Shown one piece after another: positions 10,243 through 19,853 of a stretch of DNA of 64,000 nucleotides (the stretch's first letter is position 1; each line of letters begins with the position of its first letter). Both the position numbers and the translations under genes were made by a program. The notes beneath the pieces were generated by a model. The model saw only the letters and a list, made by a program, of their open reading frames with translations. It had not been told where the DNA came from and ran no database searches. The stretch is from Noviluteimonas lactosilytica (GTDB taxonomy: Bacteria; Pseudomonadota; Gammaproteobacteria; Xanthomonadales; Xanthomonadaceae), in NCBI RefSeq assembly GCF_020866925.1, contig NZ_JAJGAK010000001.1, forward strand, positions 912,189 to 976,188. Reading direction: 5' to 3'.

Positions 10243-10761
10243 ATGGCACAGGCCGCCGACTTCCACTCCCTCGCGCTCTGCGTGCTCACGGTCTCCGACT
10301 CGCGCACGCTCGCCAACGATTCCTCCGGCGACTATCTCGTCGAAGCGCTGACGCAAGCGGGCCACCGCCTCGCCGAACGCGCGCTGCTTCCCGACGATCG
10401 CTACCGACTGCGCGCGCTCGTCTCGCGCTGGATCGCGGACGACACGGTCGACGGCATCCTGGTCACCGGCGGCACCGGCTTCACCGGCCGCGACTCGACA
10501 CCCGAAGCGCTGCTCCCGCTGCTCGACAAGGAGATGCCGGGCTTCGGCGAAATCTTCCGCGCGATCAGCTTCGAAGAGATCGGCACGTCGTCGCTGCAGT
10601 CGCGCGCGTTCGCGGGACTGGCGAACGGCACGTTCCTGTTCGCGCTGCCCGGTTCGACATCCGCCTGTCGCACCGCATGGGAGAAGATCCTGCGCGCGCA
10701 ACTCGATGCGCGAACCAGGCCCTGCAACCTCGCCACCTTGCGCCCTCGCCTCAAGGAGTGA
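10243..10761 (+). CDS. moaB: Molybdenum cofactor biosynthesis protein, MoaB/MogA family
   Basis: A 172-residue MPT-binding domain protein. The signature LTVSDSRTLANDSSGD opens the domain and the phosphate-binding loop GGTGFTGRDSTPEAL is intact; LFALPGSTSA closes it. MogA adenylylates molybdopterin; many MoaB copies lack proven activity, and the two cannot be separated here. No other moa or moe gene is near, so this is an isolated cofactor gene. Confidence 0.9.
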   Translation: MAQAADFHSLALCVLTVSDSRTLANDSSGDYLVEALTQAGHRLAERALLPDDRYRLRALVSRWIADDTVDGILVTGGTGFTGRDSTPEALLPLLDKEMPGFGEIFRAISFEEIGTSSLQSRAFAGLANGTFLFALPGSTSACRTAWEKILRAQLDARTRPCNLATLRPRLKE

Positions 10762-10763
10762 AC

Positions 10764-11159
10764 ATGCCGCTCGCCACGACCCTGCGATTGCTCGCGAAGG
10801 CGCGCGGCATGAGCGCCACGGAACTGGCGACCGCGATCCCGCGCGCGGGCGTCGACACCGTGTCGGCCTGGATGCGCGGCGAGAAGCTGCCGGGCAAGGA
10901 TCAACTCGACGCGCTCGCGCGCATCCTCGGCGTGCCGGTCGGCGCCTTGCTCGCGGAACTCGCGAGCACGCTCGATCCCGCGCGCACGCAGGGCGAACAC
11001 GACCTGCTCGCCGCGTATCGCGCGATGAACACGCGCCAGCAGGGCGCGGTGCTCGAAATCGCGCGCGGTCTTGCGGGGCAAGCGTCGCCGCGTCCGCGAT
11101 CGCCGGTTTCGACGCCGCGCAAATCGGCTTCGAAGTCGAAACCGAAGACCTCGAAATGA
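10764..11159 (+). CDS. XRE-type helix-turn-helix protein
   Basis: 131 residues. Residues 5-65 (LRLLAKARGMSATELATAIP and the following WMRGEKLPGKDQLDALARIL) form a Cro/CI-like helix-turn-helix. A helical middle follows, and the tail is rich in Ser, Pro and Lys, probably disordered. An AAGGAG precedes the ATG. The gene overlaps ppk2 by ATGA, so the two are translationally coupled; it may regulate the polyphosphate kinase, but this is only inferred from position. Confidence 0.75.
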   Translation: MPLATTLRLLAKARGMSATELATAIPRAGVDTVSAWMRGEKLPGKDQLDALARILGVPVGALLAELASTLDPARTQGEHDLLAAYRAMNTRQQGAVLEIARGLAGQASPRPRSPVSTPRKSASKSKPKTSK

Positions 11160-11926
11160 AGAAGCTCAAGCGCAAGGATTACGAAGCCGCGCTGGAGCCC
11201 ATGCAACGCGAACTCGTCGCGATGGCCCGCTGGGCGCGCGACACCGGGCAACGCATCGTCGTCTTGTTTGAAGGCCGCGACACCGCCGGCAAGGGCGGCG
11301 CGATCGATGCGATCCGCGAACACATGAACCCGCGCCAGTGCCGCGTCGTCGCGCTCGGCAAGCCGGCCGACACCGGCGAGTGGTATTTCCAGCGCTACGT
11401 GTCGCACCTGCCTTCCGCCGGCCAGATCGTGCTGTTCGACCGCAGCTGGTACAACCGCGCCGGCGTCGAACGCGTGATGGACTACGCGACGCCCGCGCAG
11501 GTCGAACAATTCCTCGAACAGGCGCCCGCCTTCGAGAAGCAACTCGTCGACGACGGCATCCTGTTGTTCAAGTACTGGCTCGCGTGCGACCAGGCGAAGC
11601 AGGAAGAACGCTTCGCCGAACGCCTCGAGGATCCGCTGAAGCGCTGGAAGCTCTCGCCGATCGACCTCGCCGCGCGCGACAAGTACGCCGACTACACGAA
11701 GGCGCGCGAAGCGATGCTGCGCGCAACGCACACCGACCACGCCCCCTGGACGCTCGTCGACTTCAACGACCAGCGCCGCGGCCGTCTCACCCTGATCCGC
11801 GACCTCCTCGACCGGCTCCCCGACACGCACGTCCCCGACGCGCCACTCACGCTCGATGCGCTTGCGGGCAAGGCACGCAAGGAACGCTTCGGGGTTGTCG
11901 CTCCGATCAAGTCGTTCGGCGATTAG
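11156..11926 (+). CDS. ppk2: Polyphosphate kinase 2 family protein
   Basis: 256 residues. PPK2 enzymes transfer phosphate between polyphosphate and nucleotides. The Walker A loop FEGRDTAGKGGAID spans residues 38-51, and the Walker B / lid region is LFDRSWYNRAGVERVMD. Single-domain length and the GRDTAGKGG loop fit class I PPK2; sequence alone cannot decide whether GDP, ADP or AMP is the preferred acceptor. It is the last gene of the hemA-prfA run and is followed by a 15-bp inverted repeat at 11928-11977. Confidence 0.93.
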   Translation: MKKLKRKDYEAALEPMQRELVAMARWARDTGQRIVVLFEGRDTAGKGGAIDAIREHMNPRQCRVVALGKPADTGEWYFQRYVSHLPSAGQIVLFDRSWYNRAGVERVMDYATPAQVEQFLEQAPAFEKQLVDDGILLFKYWLACDQAKQEERFAERLEDPLKRWKLSPIDLAARDKYADYTKAREAMLRATHTDHAPWTLVDFNDQRRGRLTLIRDLLDRLPDTHVPDAPLTLDALAGKARKERFGVVAPIKSFGD

Positions 11927-11927
11927 G

Positions 11928-11977
11928 GGAATGGAAGCGCGCGGGTGTTGAACGACGGCACGGCGCGCTTCCATTCC
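11928..11977 (+). terminator. Inverted repeat after ppk2, possible terminator
   Basis: GGAATGGAAGCGCGC (11928-11942) pairs perfectly with GCGCGCTTCCATTCC (11963-11977) around a 20-nt loop, beginning one base after the ppk2 stop. No T-run follows on the plus strand, so intrinsic termination is not certain; it may instead protect the 3' end. Confidence 0.5.
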
Positions 11978-12091
11978 TCCAACCCTTCGTTGAAAGAGCG
12001 AAGAGCGAAAGCAATGCGCGCGATGCGCGCAGCGCCCGGCTTCGCCGTTGCTTTTGGTACGACAGAGAAGCGCAGGAGTTGATGCGGAAGT

Positions 12092-12221
12092 GCGGAGGGG
12101 TGTGCATGCGTGCATGGCCCGTAGAGCACGGCCAGGATGGCCGTGCGCCCGGTCTTTGGCTGGCCATGGATGGTCTTGCCAGGACCGGCGAAGGGCCATG
12201 CACGCATGCACACCCCTCCGC
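12092..12221. repeat. 130-bp palindromic element with 29-bp terminal inverted repeats and a GTAG-type REP core
   Basis: The first 29 bp (12092-12120, beginning GCGGAGGGGTGTGCATGC) and the last 29 bp (12193-12221) are perfect inverted copies. Just inside the left end, GTAGAGCACGGCC (12121-12133) and GGCCGTGC (12139-12146) form an 8-bp hairpin preceded by GTAG, the head tetranucleotide of REP sequences described in Stenotrophomonas (SMAG) and mobilised by RAYT transposases. No RAYT gene is in the window. No clear target duplication flanks the element. Confidence 0.7.
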
Positions 12222-12250
12222 CCGTCTGGTGGAACGCCACCCCCGCGCTT

Positions 12251-12520
12251 CTAACCCGTATCGAACGACGCCCCAGCCTCGCCATCGTCCGCCGAGATGC
12301 GCTCGACGCGAGAGACGCGCGCATGCGGCGGCCCATGCTTGAGCCACTCGGCAAGGCGCTCGAGCGCCTGCACGTCGCCGACGGCGAGGACTTCGACGCG
12401 ACCGTCGTGCAGATTGCGCGCATAGCCGCGCAGGCCGAGTTCGGTGGCCTGTTGCCGCGTCGATGCGCGGAAGAACACGCCCTGCACGCGCCCTTCGATG
12501 AAGAAGCGCGCGGCGGCCAT
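12251..12520 (-). CDS. acyP: Acylphosphatase
   Basis: Small enzyme (89 residues) that hydrolyses acyl phosphates. The phosphate-binding loop GRVQGVFFRAST and the conserved GYARNLHDGRVEVLAVGD match the family, with catalytic Arg (R18) and Asn (N36) in place. It follows a TlpA-like lipoprotein gene with a single base between them and is the last gene of a three-gene minus-strand operon. Confidence 0.95.
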   Translation of the reverse strand: MAAARFFIEGRVQGVFFRASTRQQATELGLRGYARNLHDGRVEVLAVGDVQALERLAEWLKHGPPHARVSRVERISADDGEAGASFDTG

Positions 12521-12521
12521 G

Positions 12522-13122
12522 TCAGGCGCCCTTCGGCTTCGGACCGCCGGCGTCGGCGATCGCTTTCTCGATGTCGTGCGGTTCGACGGGGCCGATGAAA
12601 CGCTTGGCGACCCGGCCGTCGGGGCCGATCAGGTACGTCGTCGGCAGGCCCGCGGGCGTTTCGAAATCCTTCGGCGGGTCGTACACGTCGACCATCGCGA
12701 TCGGGTAGGAAACCGGATGTTTGATGAGGAAGGCCTGCATCTCCTCGGGCGTCGTGTCTTCGTAGGCGAGGCCGACGACGTCGATGTGTTCGCGCATCGT
12801 GTCGAGCGCGGAGAGCGCCGGCATTTCCTTCAGGCACGGGCCGCACCACGTCGCCCAGAAATTCACGACGACCCACCGGCCGCGATGGTCGGCGAGGTTG
12901 AATTGCTTGCCGTCGACGGTCGCGAGCGACAACGACGGCACGTCCTTAGTCGCCGACGGACGCGCGACCGTGGCCGCGGATGCGGGCGCCTGCGCGGTGG
13001 CGGCGGGTGCGGGTGCGGGCGTTGCTTCCGGCGCGGGCGTGGCGGGTTCGCGCTTGCACGCGGCGACGGCCATCGCGGCGATCACTGCGAGCGCGAGTGC
13101 GCCACGCTTTTGCCAGGCACGT

Positions 13123-13139
<17 letters not shown>
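12522..13139 (-). CDS. TlpA-family thioredoxin-like lipoprotein
   Basis: 205 residues: signal peptide with lipobox VAAC (residues 25-28), an Ala/Pro-rich spacer (about 30-65), then a thioredoxin fold with the active site NFWATWCGPCLKEMP and the cis-Pro loop GLPTTYLI. This is a membrane-anchored, periplasm-facing reductase of the TlpA/ResA group, probably serving cytochrome c maturation or another extracytoplasmic thiol pathway. Its start overlaps the end of the YihY gene by 17 nt, which implies translational coupling. Confidence 0.9.
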
Positions 13140-15358
<2,219 letters not shown>

Positions 15359-15404
15359 TCGCGTTGGCGAATCCCCCATCACGTACACGAATTACGGCGT
15401 CGAA

Positions 15405-15890
15405 ATGGAACAACTCTGCATCGTCACCACCGGCGGCACGATCGACAAGATCTACTTCGACGACAAGTCGGATTACCAGATCGGCGAGCCGCAGATCGGC
15501 GGCATCCTGCGCGAGCTCGGTGTCGCCTTCCAGTTCACGGTGATCCCGATCATCCGCAAGGATTCGCTGCACATCACGCAGGAAGACCGCGAGTTGATCC
15601 GCGCGACGATCGCCGCGCAGCCGGCGAAGCACGTGCTGGTCACGCACGGCACGGACACGATGGTCGAGACGGCGCAGGTGCTCGAATCGCTGACCGATCG
15701 CACGATCGTGCTCACCGGTGCGCTGAGTCCCGCGCGCTTTCGCGGGTCGGATGCGGAGTTCAACGTCGGCACCGCGGTCGGCGCGGTGCAGAGCCTGCCG
15801 CCCGGCGTCTACATCGCGATGAACGGGCGCGTGTGGGACATCCACCGCGTGAAGAAGAACGTCGCGGCGAACAAGTTCGAAGCGATCTAG
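15405..15890 (+). CDS. Short asparaginase-like protein (N-terminal domain only)
   Basis: 161 residues with the first asparaginase signature IVTTGGTIDKIYF (nucleophilic Thr region, residues 6-18) and the second, VTHGTDTMVETA. Type I and II L-asparaginases are about 330 residues; here the second domain is absent and the stop is followed directly by a repeat hairpin. Stand-alone short versions are known in proteobacteria, so this may be a distinct family rather than a broken gene. Activity on asparagine is not assured. Confidence 0.8.
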   Translation: MEQLCIVTTGGTIDKIYFDDKSDYQIGEPQIGGILRELGVAFQFTVIPIIRKDSLHITQEDRELIRATIAAQPAKHVLVTHGTDTMVETAQVLESLTDRTIVLTGALSPARFRGSDAEFNVGTAVGAVQSLPPGVYIAMNGRVWDIHRVKKNVAANKFEAI

Positions 15891-15992
15891 AAACAGGGGT
15901 CCAGAAACAGGGGTCAGAGCACTATTTCGATGAAATAGTGCTCTGACCCCTGTTTCTGGACCCCTGTTTCTGCTGTTTCTGGACCCCTGTTT
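15889..15992. repeat. Long perfect inverted repeat between convergent genes (repeat family A, copy 1)
   Basis: The arms 15891-15928 and 15932-15969 are perfectly complementary over 38 bp with a 3-nt loop; two more pairs extend into the asparaginase-like stop codon. The inner core is AGGGGTCAGAGCACTATTTC. A 20-bp direct repeat (15950-15969 and 15973-15992) extends the right side up to the sufT stop. A sister copy is at 56824-56900. It probably terminates transcription from both sides and is a dispersed genomic repeat. Confidence 0.85.
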
Positions 15993-16543
15993 CAGAGCAT
16001 CCCGGTCTCGAGGCGCGCGGCCTCGGACATCATCGTGCGATTCCACGGCGGATCGAACACGAGTTCGACGTCCGCCTCGGTCACCGTCGGGATCAGCTCC
16101 AGCTTGCTGCGCACGTCGTCGACGAGGATGTCGCCCATGCCGCACGCGGGCGCGGTGAGCGTCATGCGGATCTCGACTTCGCGCGTGCCATCGTCGCGCG
16201 GCTTCACCACGGCTTCGTAGACGAGGCCGAGGTCCACGATGTTGATCGGGATCTCGGGATCGAAGCAGGTGCGCAACTGCTTCCACACGAGCTTCTCGAC
16301 GTCGTCGTCGCTTGCGCCGGCGGAGAGCTCGAGGGGTTCGGGCGGTTCCTTGCCGATCGCGTCGGCATCCTTGCCCGCCACGCGGAACAGGTTGCCTTCG
16401 ACGAACACGGTGTAGCTGCCGCCGAGCGCCTGGGTGATGTAGCCGATGCTGCCCGCGGGCAACGTGACCTCCTCGCCTTGCGGGACGAGGACGACGTCGC
16501 AATCGCGTTCGAAGCGGACGGGTTCGCTGCTGCGGGAATACAT
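15992..16543 (-). CDS. sufT: Fe-S assembly protein SufT (DUF59/MIP18)
   Basis: 183 residues. The C-terminal DUF59 domain is clear: LRTCFDPEIPINIVDLGLVY, then RMTLTAPACGMGD with the conserved Cys. The N-terminal segment (VLVPQGEEVTLPAGSIGYIT) is typical of SufT, an accessory factor for iron-sulfur cluster maturation. I use ATG 16543 (MYSRSSEP); the frame could start at a TTG three codons upstream. No other suf gene lies nearby. Confidence 0.9.
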   Translation of the reverse strand: MYSRSSEPVRFERDCDVVLVPQGEEVTLPAGSIGYITQALGGSYTVFVEGNLFRVAGKDADAIGKEPPEPLELSAGASDDDVEKLVWKQLRTCFDPEIPINIVDLGLVYEAVVKPRDDGTREVEIRMTLTAPACGMGDILVDDVRSKLELIPTVTEADVELVFDPPWNRTMMSEAARLETGML

Positions 16544-16637
16544 GCGTGACAAGTGGGGGTGCGCGAGGTGCCGCGCAAGACGTCCATTCTAAACTTCGGC
16601 GGCCCGGTATGCTGTGCGGCACCGCAGGGAGCCCCGG

Positions 16638-17051
16638 ATGCCGCCGCAGGACGTTCGTTCATCGACATGGCTGGGCGCCTTGCTGGCGCTGATCGGAAGC
16701 ACCGGGATCGCCGCGGCGTGGGTCGCCGCCTCCATGCTCACCGCCTCGCAATCCGGCTGGATGGCCGTGATCGCCGCGCTCGACGCGGCGTTCCTGCTGC
16801 GCCTGGGCGGCGCGCGGCCGGGCCACCTGCGCATGGTGCTGGGCGTTGCCGCGACGCTGCTCACCATCGTCATGGCGCAGTGGGGCATCGTGTCGGCGAA
16901 CCTGTCGGGGATGATGGGCCTTCCGGTCCTCGACACCGCCCTGCGCCTCGGACCTTCGCTCGCATGGACGCTGGCGAGCATGGCCAACACGACGATGGAC
17001 CTGGCGTGGCTCGCGATCGGGCTCGTGGTCGCGGCGATCGCCTCGCGCTGA
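16638..17051 (+). CDS. Small integral membrane protein, unknown function
   Basis: 137 residues with four hydrophobic segments (for example WLGALLALIGSTGIAAAW and MVLGVAATLLTIVMAQWGIV). I start at ATG 16638 because AGGGAG lies 7 nt upstream; an in-frame GTG at 16614 would add eight residues. No family is recognised. It converges on the MocR gene with only 23 bp between them. Confidence 0.7.
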   Translation: MPPQDVRSSTWLGALLALIGSTGIAAAWVAASMLTASQSGWMAVIAALDAAFLLRLGGARPGHLRMVLGVAATLLTIVMAQWGIVSANLSGMMGLPVLDTALRLGPSLAWTLASMANTTMDLAWLAIGLVVAAIASR

Positions 17052-17074
17052 TGCCGAGCTGACGAAGAGCGCGA

Positions 17075-18529
17075 CTACGCGCCGGCCTGGCGCGCGAACG
17101 CACGATCGAGCACCTGCGCGAACAGCGGCATCGCTTCGCGGATCTGCGCGGGCGACAGGCCGCAATAGCCCATGAGCAACCCCGCGCGCGCGGGGCGGTG
17201 CAGGTAATGCGGGCGGATCGTGTGCAGGCCGAGACCAAGGGTTTCGCCGTGCGCGATGATCGCGTCGAGCGCCGCATCGGGAAGTCCGCGCAACCACACG
17301 ACCAGGTGCATGCCCGCGTGCGAGTCGGCGATCTCGAGGCGATCGCCGCCGACTTCGCGCAGGCCTTCGAGCAATGCGGTGCGCCGCTCCTGCAACGTGC
17401 GCGTGCTGCGGCGCAGGTGGCGTTCGAAGCCGCCGGTCGCCATGAACCGCGCGAGCGCCGCCTGTTCGATCGCCGAGCTGCCGAAATCCTGCGCCCACTT
17501 CGCGGTGACCAGGTCGGTGCGCAACGCCGGCGGCATCACCAGGTATCCCAGGCGCAACGACGGGAACAGCGTTTTCGAGAACGTCCCCACGTACAGCACG
17601 CGACCGTCGCGATCGAGCGAACGCAGCGCGGCGAGCGGTTGCGTGTCGTAGCGAAACTCGCCGTCGTAGTCGTCCTCGAGGATCCACGTGTCGTGGCGGC
17701 GCGCGTATCCGAGCAGGCCGAGTCGCCGCGGCAACGACATCACCGCGCCGCTGGGGAACTGGTGCGACGGCGTCACGCAGATCAAACGCGGCGACTCCTC
17801 CGGCATCCGGTCCAGGCGCACGCCATCGGCGTCGCAATCGGCGCCATGCAGGCGCGCGCCGTGGATCTGCAGCACGTTGCGCAACGAGAAGTACTGCGGC
17901 TCTTCGACCACTGCGAGATCGCCCGGTTCGAGCAGCACGCGCGCGGCCAGCGACACGGCCTGCTGCGTGCCGCCGACCACCAGCACGTCGTCGGGCGTCG
18001 CCTGCACGCCGCGGCGGCGCGCGAGGTAATCGCAGATCGTTTCGCGCAGCGCGGGCAGGCCGTGCGGATCGGGGTAATCGGGCGGCGTGTACGCCGCCGC
18101 GTGCGCGAGTTCGCGCGCCCACGCGGTGGTGAGCGCGGGATTGATCAGCGGCAGTCCGTATTGGAACGAGTAGCGGATCGACGCAGGCGGCTTGCGTCGC
18201 AGGAGACGCGGGATCTGCGCTTCGCGCGCGCGTCGCGCGTAGGCGGTCTGCGGCGGTGCGACGATCGGCGGCGGATCGTTGGCGGCTTCCACCAGCAGGG
18301 GCGCGGCGACATAACTGCCCGAGCCCACGCGCGCCGCCATGAAGCCTTCAGCGCGCAATTGCTCGTACGCGGTGAGCACGGTGTTGCGCGACACGCCGAT
18401 TTCGCGCGCGAGTGCACGCGTCGGCGGCAAGCGGCTGCCTTCGCCGAAGCGGCCGCCCGCGAGCGCAGTCTTCAGCGCGCGGGTGAGCTGTGCGTGCAGC
18501 GGGCCGCGTCCGTCGAGTTGCAGGTGCAT
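17075..18529 (-). CDS. MocR/PdxR-type transcription regulator with aminotransferase-like domain
   Basis: 484 residues. Residues 1-75 are a GntR winged helix (LTRALKTALAGGRFGEGSRL and LAREIGVSRNTVLTAYEQL). Residues 110-484 are a fold-type I aminotransferase domain with the PLP-binding Lys319 in GTFSKTLFPSLRLGY. MocR proteins sense PLP-linked ligands; PdxR, GabR and TauR are examples. Which ligand applies is not visible. GGAGG lies 6 nt before the ATG. It is divergent from a small membrane protein gene, with a repeated operator-like motif between them. Confidence 0.93.
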   Translation of the reverse strand: MHLQLDGRGPLHAQLTRALKTALAGGRFGEGSRLPPTRALAREIGVSRNTVLTAYEQLRAEGFMAARVGSGSYVAAPLLVEAANDPPPIVAPPQTAYARRAREAQIPRLLRRKPPASIRYSFQYGLPLINPALTTAWARELAHAAAYTPPDYPDPHGLPALRETICDYLARRRGVQATPDDVLVVGGTQQAVSLAARVLLEPGDLAVVEEPQYFSLRNVLQIHGARLHGADCDADGVRLDRMPEESPRLICVTPSHQFPSGAVMSLPRRLGLLGYARRHDTWILEDDYDGEFRYDTQPLAALRSLDRDGRVLYVGTFSKTLFPSLRLGYLVMPPALRTDLVTAKWAQDFGSSAIEQAALARFMATGGFERHLRRSTRTLQERRTALLEGLREVGGDRLEIADSHAGMHLVVWLRGLPDAALDAIIAHGETLGLGLHTIRPHYLHRPARAGLLMGYCGLSPAQIREAMPLFAQVLDRAFARQAGA

Positions 18530-18570
18530 AAAGGCCTCCGCGCAGCGCGCCTGGGAATGGCACCATTTCG

Positions 18571-18634
18571 GGCACCCCGATTGGCCCTTGCCAGAGCCAA
18601 TCTGCGGGCGCCGAATGAGGCCAATCCTGCACCC
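18571..18634. promoter_or_regulatory. Probable MocR operator
   Basis: Between the divergent start codons, GATTGGC (18579-18585) is inverted as GCCAATC at 18596-18602 and again at 18620-18626. GCACCCCG occurs at both ends of the block (18573-18580 and 18629-18636). This mix of inverted and direct repeats is what MocR dimers usually bind. The assignment rests on pattern and position. Confidence 0.5.
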
Positions 18635-18646
18635 CGGAGGTCTGCC

Positions 18647-19162
18647 ATGCACGCCCGGCCCGCCTTTTCCCCGCTCTCCCTCCCCTCGGCCGCGCGTGCA
18701 TGGCCCGCCTGGGCCTGGATCGTGGGCGGCGGGATCGCGTTGGCGCTGGCCGATCTCGTGTTCGCCGCGGGGTTCTGGTTCCTGCATTCAGGGACCGCGC
18801 CGGCGCGCATTCCGCAGTCGATCGCGGCGTGGTTCATCGGCACGCACGCCGCGCGCGCAGGCGGCATCGAGACCGCGCTGCTGGGCGCGGTGTCGTATTG
18901 CGCGCTGATCGCCACGCTGGTCGCGGTGTACGTGCGCATCGCCGCGCGCTGGCCGCGCGTGCATGCGCACGTCGCGTCGGTCGGCGTCGCTTACGGCGTC
19001 GCGTGCTACGCGCTGGTGCTGCGCATCCTGGTGCCGGCGTTCTCGGCGGCATCGTCGAACGCGCACGACATGCCGATCGAATGGACGCTCGCGTGCGTCG
19101 CCGCTTGGGGCGGCATCGGCTTCGGGTGCGCGTGGATCGCGCGGGCCATCCGGTCGCGCTGA
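18647..19162 (+). CDS. Small membrane protein divergent from MocR
   Basis: 171 residues with four hydrophobic helices (IVGGGIALALADLVFAAGFW, TALLGAVSYCALIATLVAVY, VASVGVAYGVACYALVLRIL, IEWTLACVAAWGGIGFGCAW). No family is recognised with certainty. CCGGAGG lies just before the ATG. Divergence from the MocR gene across a shared operator-like region suggests it is that regulator's target. Confidence 0.7.
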   Translation: MHARPAFSPLSLPSAARAWPAWAWIVGGGIALALADLVFAAGFWFLHSGTAPARIPQSIAAWFIGTHAARAGGIETALLGAVSYCALIATLVAVYVRIAARWPRVHAHVASVGVAYGVACYALVLRILVPAFSAASSNAHDMPIEWTLACVAAWGGIGFGCAWIARAIRSR

Positions 19163-19297
19163 CGGGTTGCGCTGGAAGATCCTGCGGCGCCGGATTGGTT
19201 CCATCGCGGTGCGTGCGGGCGGCGCTCGCACCGCGCCACGCAGGTGTCGAGGATCGGCTCCGACGGCGAATGGTTCGCCGCATCGGAGGACATCCAC

Positions 19298-19753
19298 ATG
19301 CATCCTTTCGCATCCTGCAGCATCGCGCTGTGCCTCGCCGCGCTCACGACCAACGTACACGCCGGCAACTGCAAGTCCATCCACGCAGAGATGGTCGAAG
19401 TGCGCGTCACGACCGGCTGCGATGCCGGCGAGGCGGCGTGCTTCCTCGGTGAAGTCGACGGCAACCACGGCCTGCGCGGCACGACGCATTTCAGCGCGGA
19501 TTCGGTCGGCGTCGCGTTGCCGACGTCGCCGGGCTCCCTGCCCTACAGCGGCGCGTTCCAGTACCGCCTGCCGACGGGCACGATCTCGATGCGCGAAACC
19601 GGCATGAACACGCCCGGCATGGTGGCCGCGCACCAGCGCGTCACGGAAGGCACCGGCGAGTACGCGGGCGCGACCGGCGACTTCTTCGTGCATGGCACGC
19701 GCGTGCCCGGCATCGTGACGACATCGGTGCACGGTACGCTGTGCCTGCCGTAA
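19298..19753 (+). CDS. Secreted protein of unknown function, possible small beta-barrel
   Basis: 151 residues. MHPFASCSIALCLAALTTNVHA is a clear signal peptide, cleaved before GNC. The mature protein has four Cys and a Gly-rich end with EGTGEYAGATGDFFVHG, a pattern seen in dirigent/allene-oxide-cyclase-like barrels. That resemblance is weak and I do not assign a function. CGGAGG lies about 8 nt before the ATG. No counterpart gene is nearby. Confidence 0.65.
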   Translation: MHPFASCSIALCLAALTTNVHAGNCKSIHAEMVEVRVTTGCDAGEAACFLGEVDGNHGLRGTTHFSADSVGVALPTSPGSLPYSGAFQYRLPTGTISMRETGMNTPGMVAAHQRVTEGTGEYAGATGDFFVHGTRVPGIVTTSVHGTLCLP

Positions 19754-19790
19754 CGCCGCGCGCGTCGACGTTGCGCGCGATGTCGCCCGG

Positions 19791-19820
19791 AAAAAACGAG
19801 GCCCGCTTGCGCGGGCCTCG
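19791..19820 (-). terminator. Rho-independent terminator of the GDSL autotransporter gene
   Basis: CGAGGCCCGC (19797-19806) and GCGGGCCTCG (19811-19820) form a perfect 10-bp stem with a 4-nt loop. On the minus strand it is followed by six U residues (AAAAAA at 19791-19796). It lies 33 nt after the autotransporter stop. Confidence 0.9.
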
Positions 19821-19853
19821 TCGTGTCGCGTTGTCGCGGATGTCGCCGCTCGA

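Larger units (their letters stand above)
11927..12250. other. 324-bp non-coding gap rich in inverted repeats
   Basis: Between the convergent ppk2 and acyP genes no convincing reading frame exists. It holds a 15-bp inverted repeat (11928-11977), a purine-rich stretch around 11990-12015 (AAAGAGCGAAGAGCGAAAGC) and a 130-bp palindromic element (12092-12221). Apparent frames through it are by-products of the palindromes. Confidence 0.7.

Noticed and set aside
12061-12250. Small frames with repeated CMRAW and MHAC strings in the ppk2-acyP gap
   Set aside because: They are translations of the two arms of the 29-bp terminal inverted repeat, not genes.
15901-15969. CRISPR-like repeat
   Set aside because: The repeats are a single palindrome plus one short direct repeat; there are no regularly spaced units and no cas genes.
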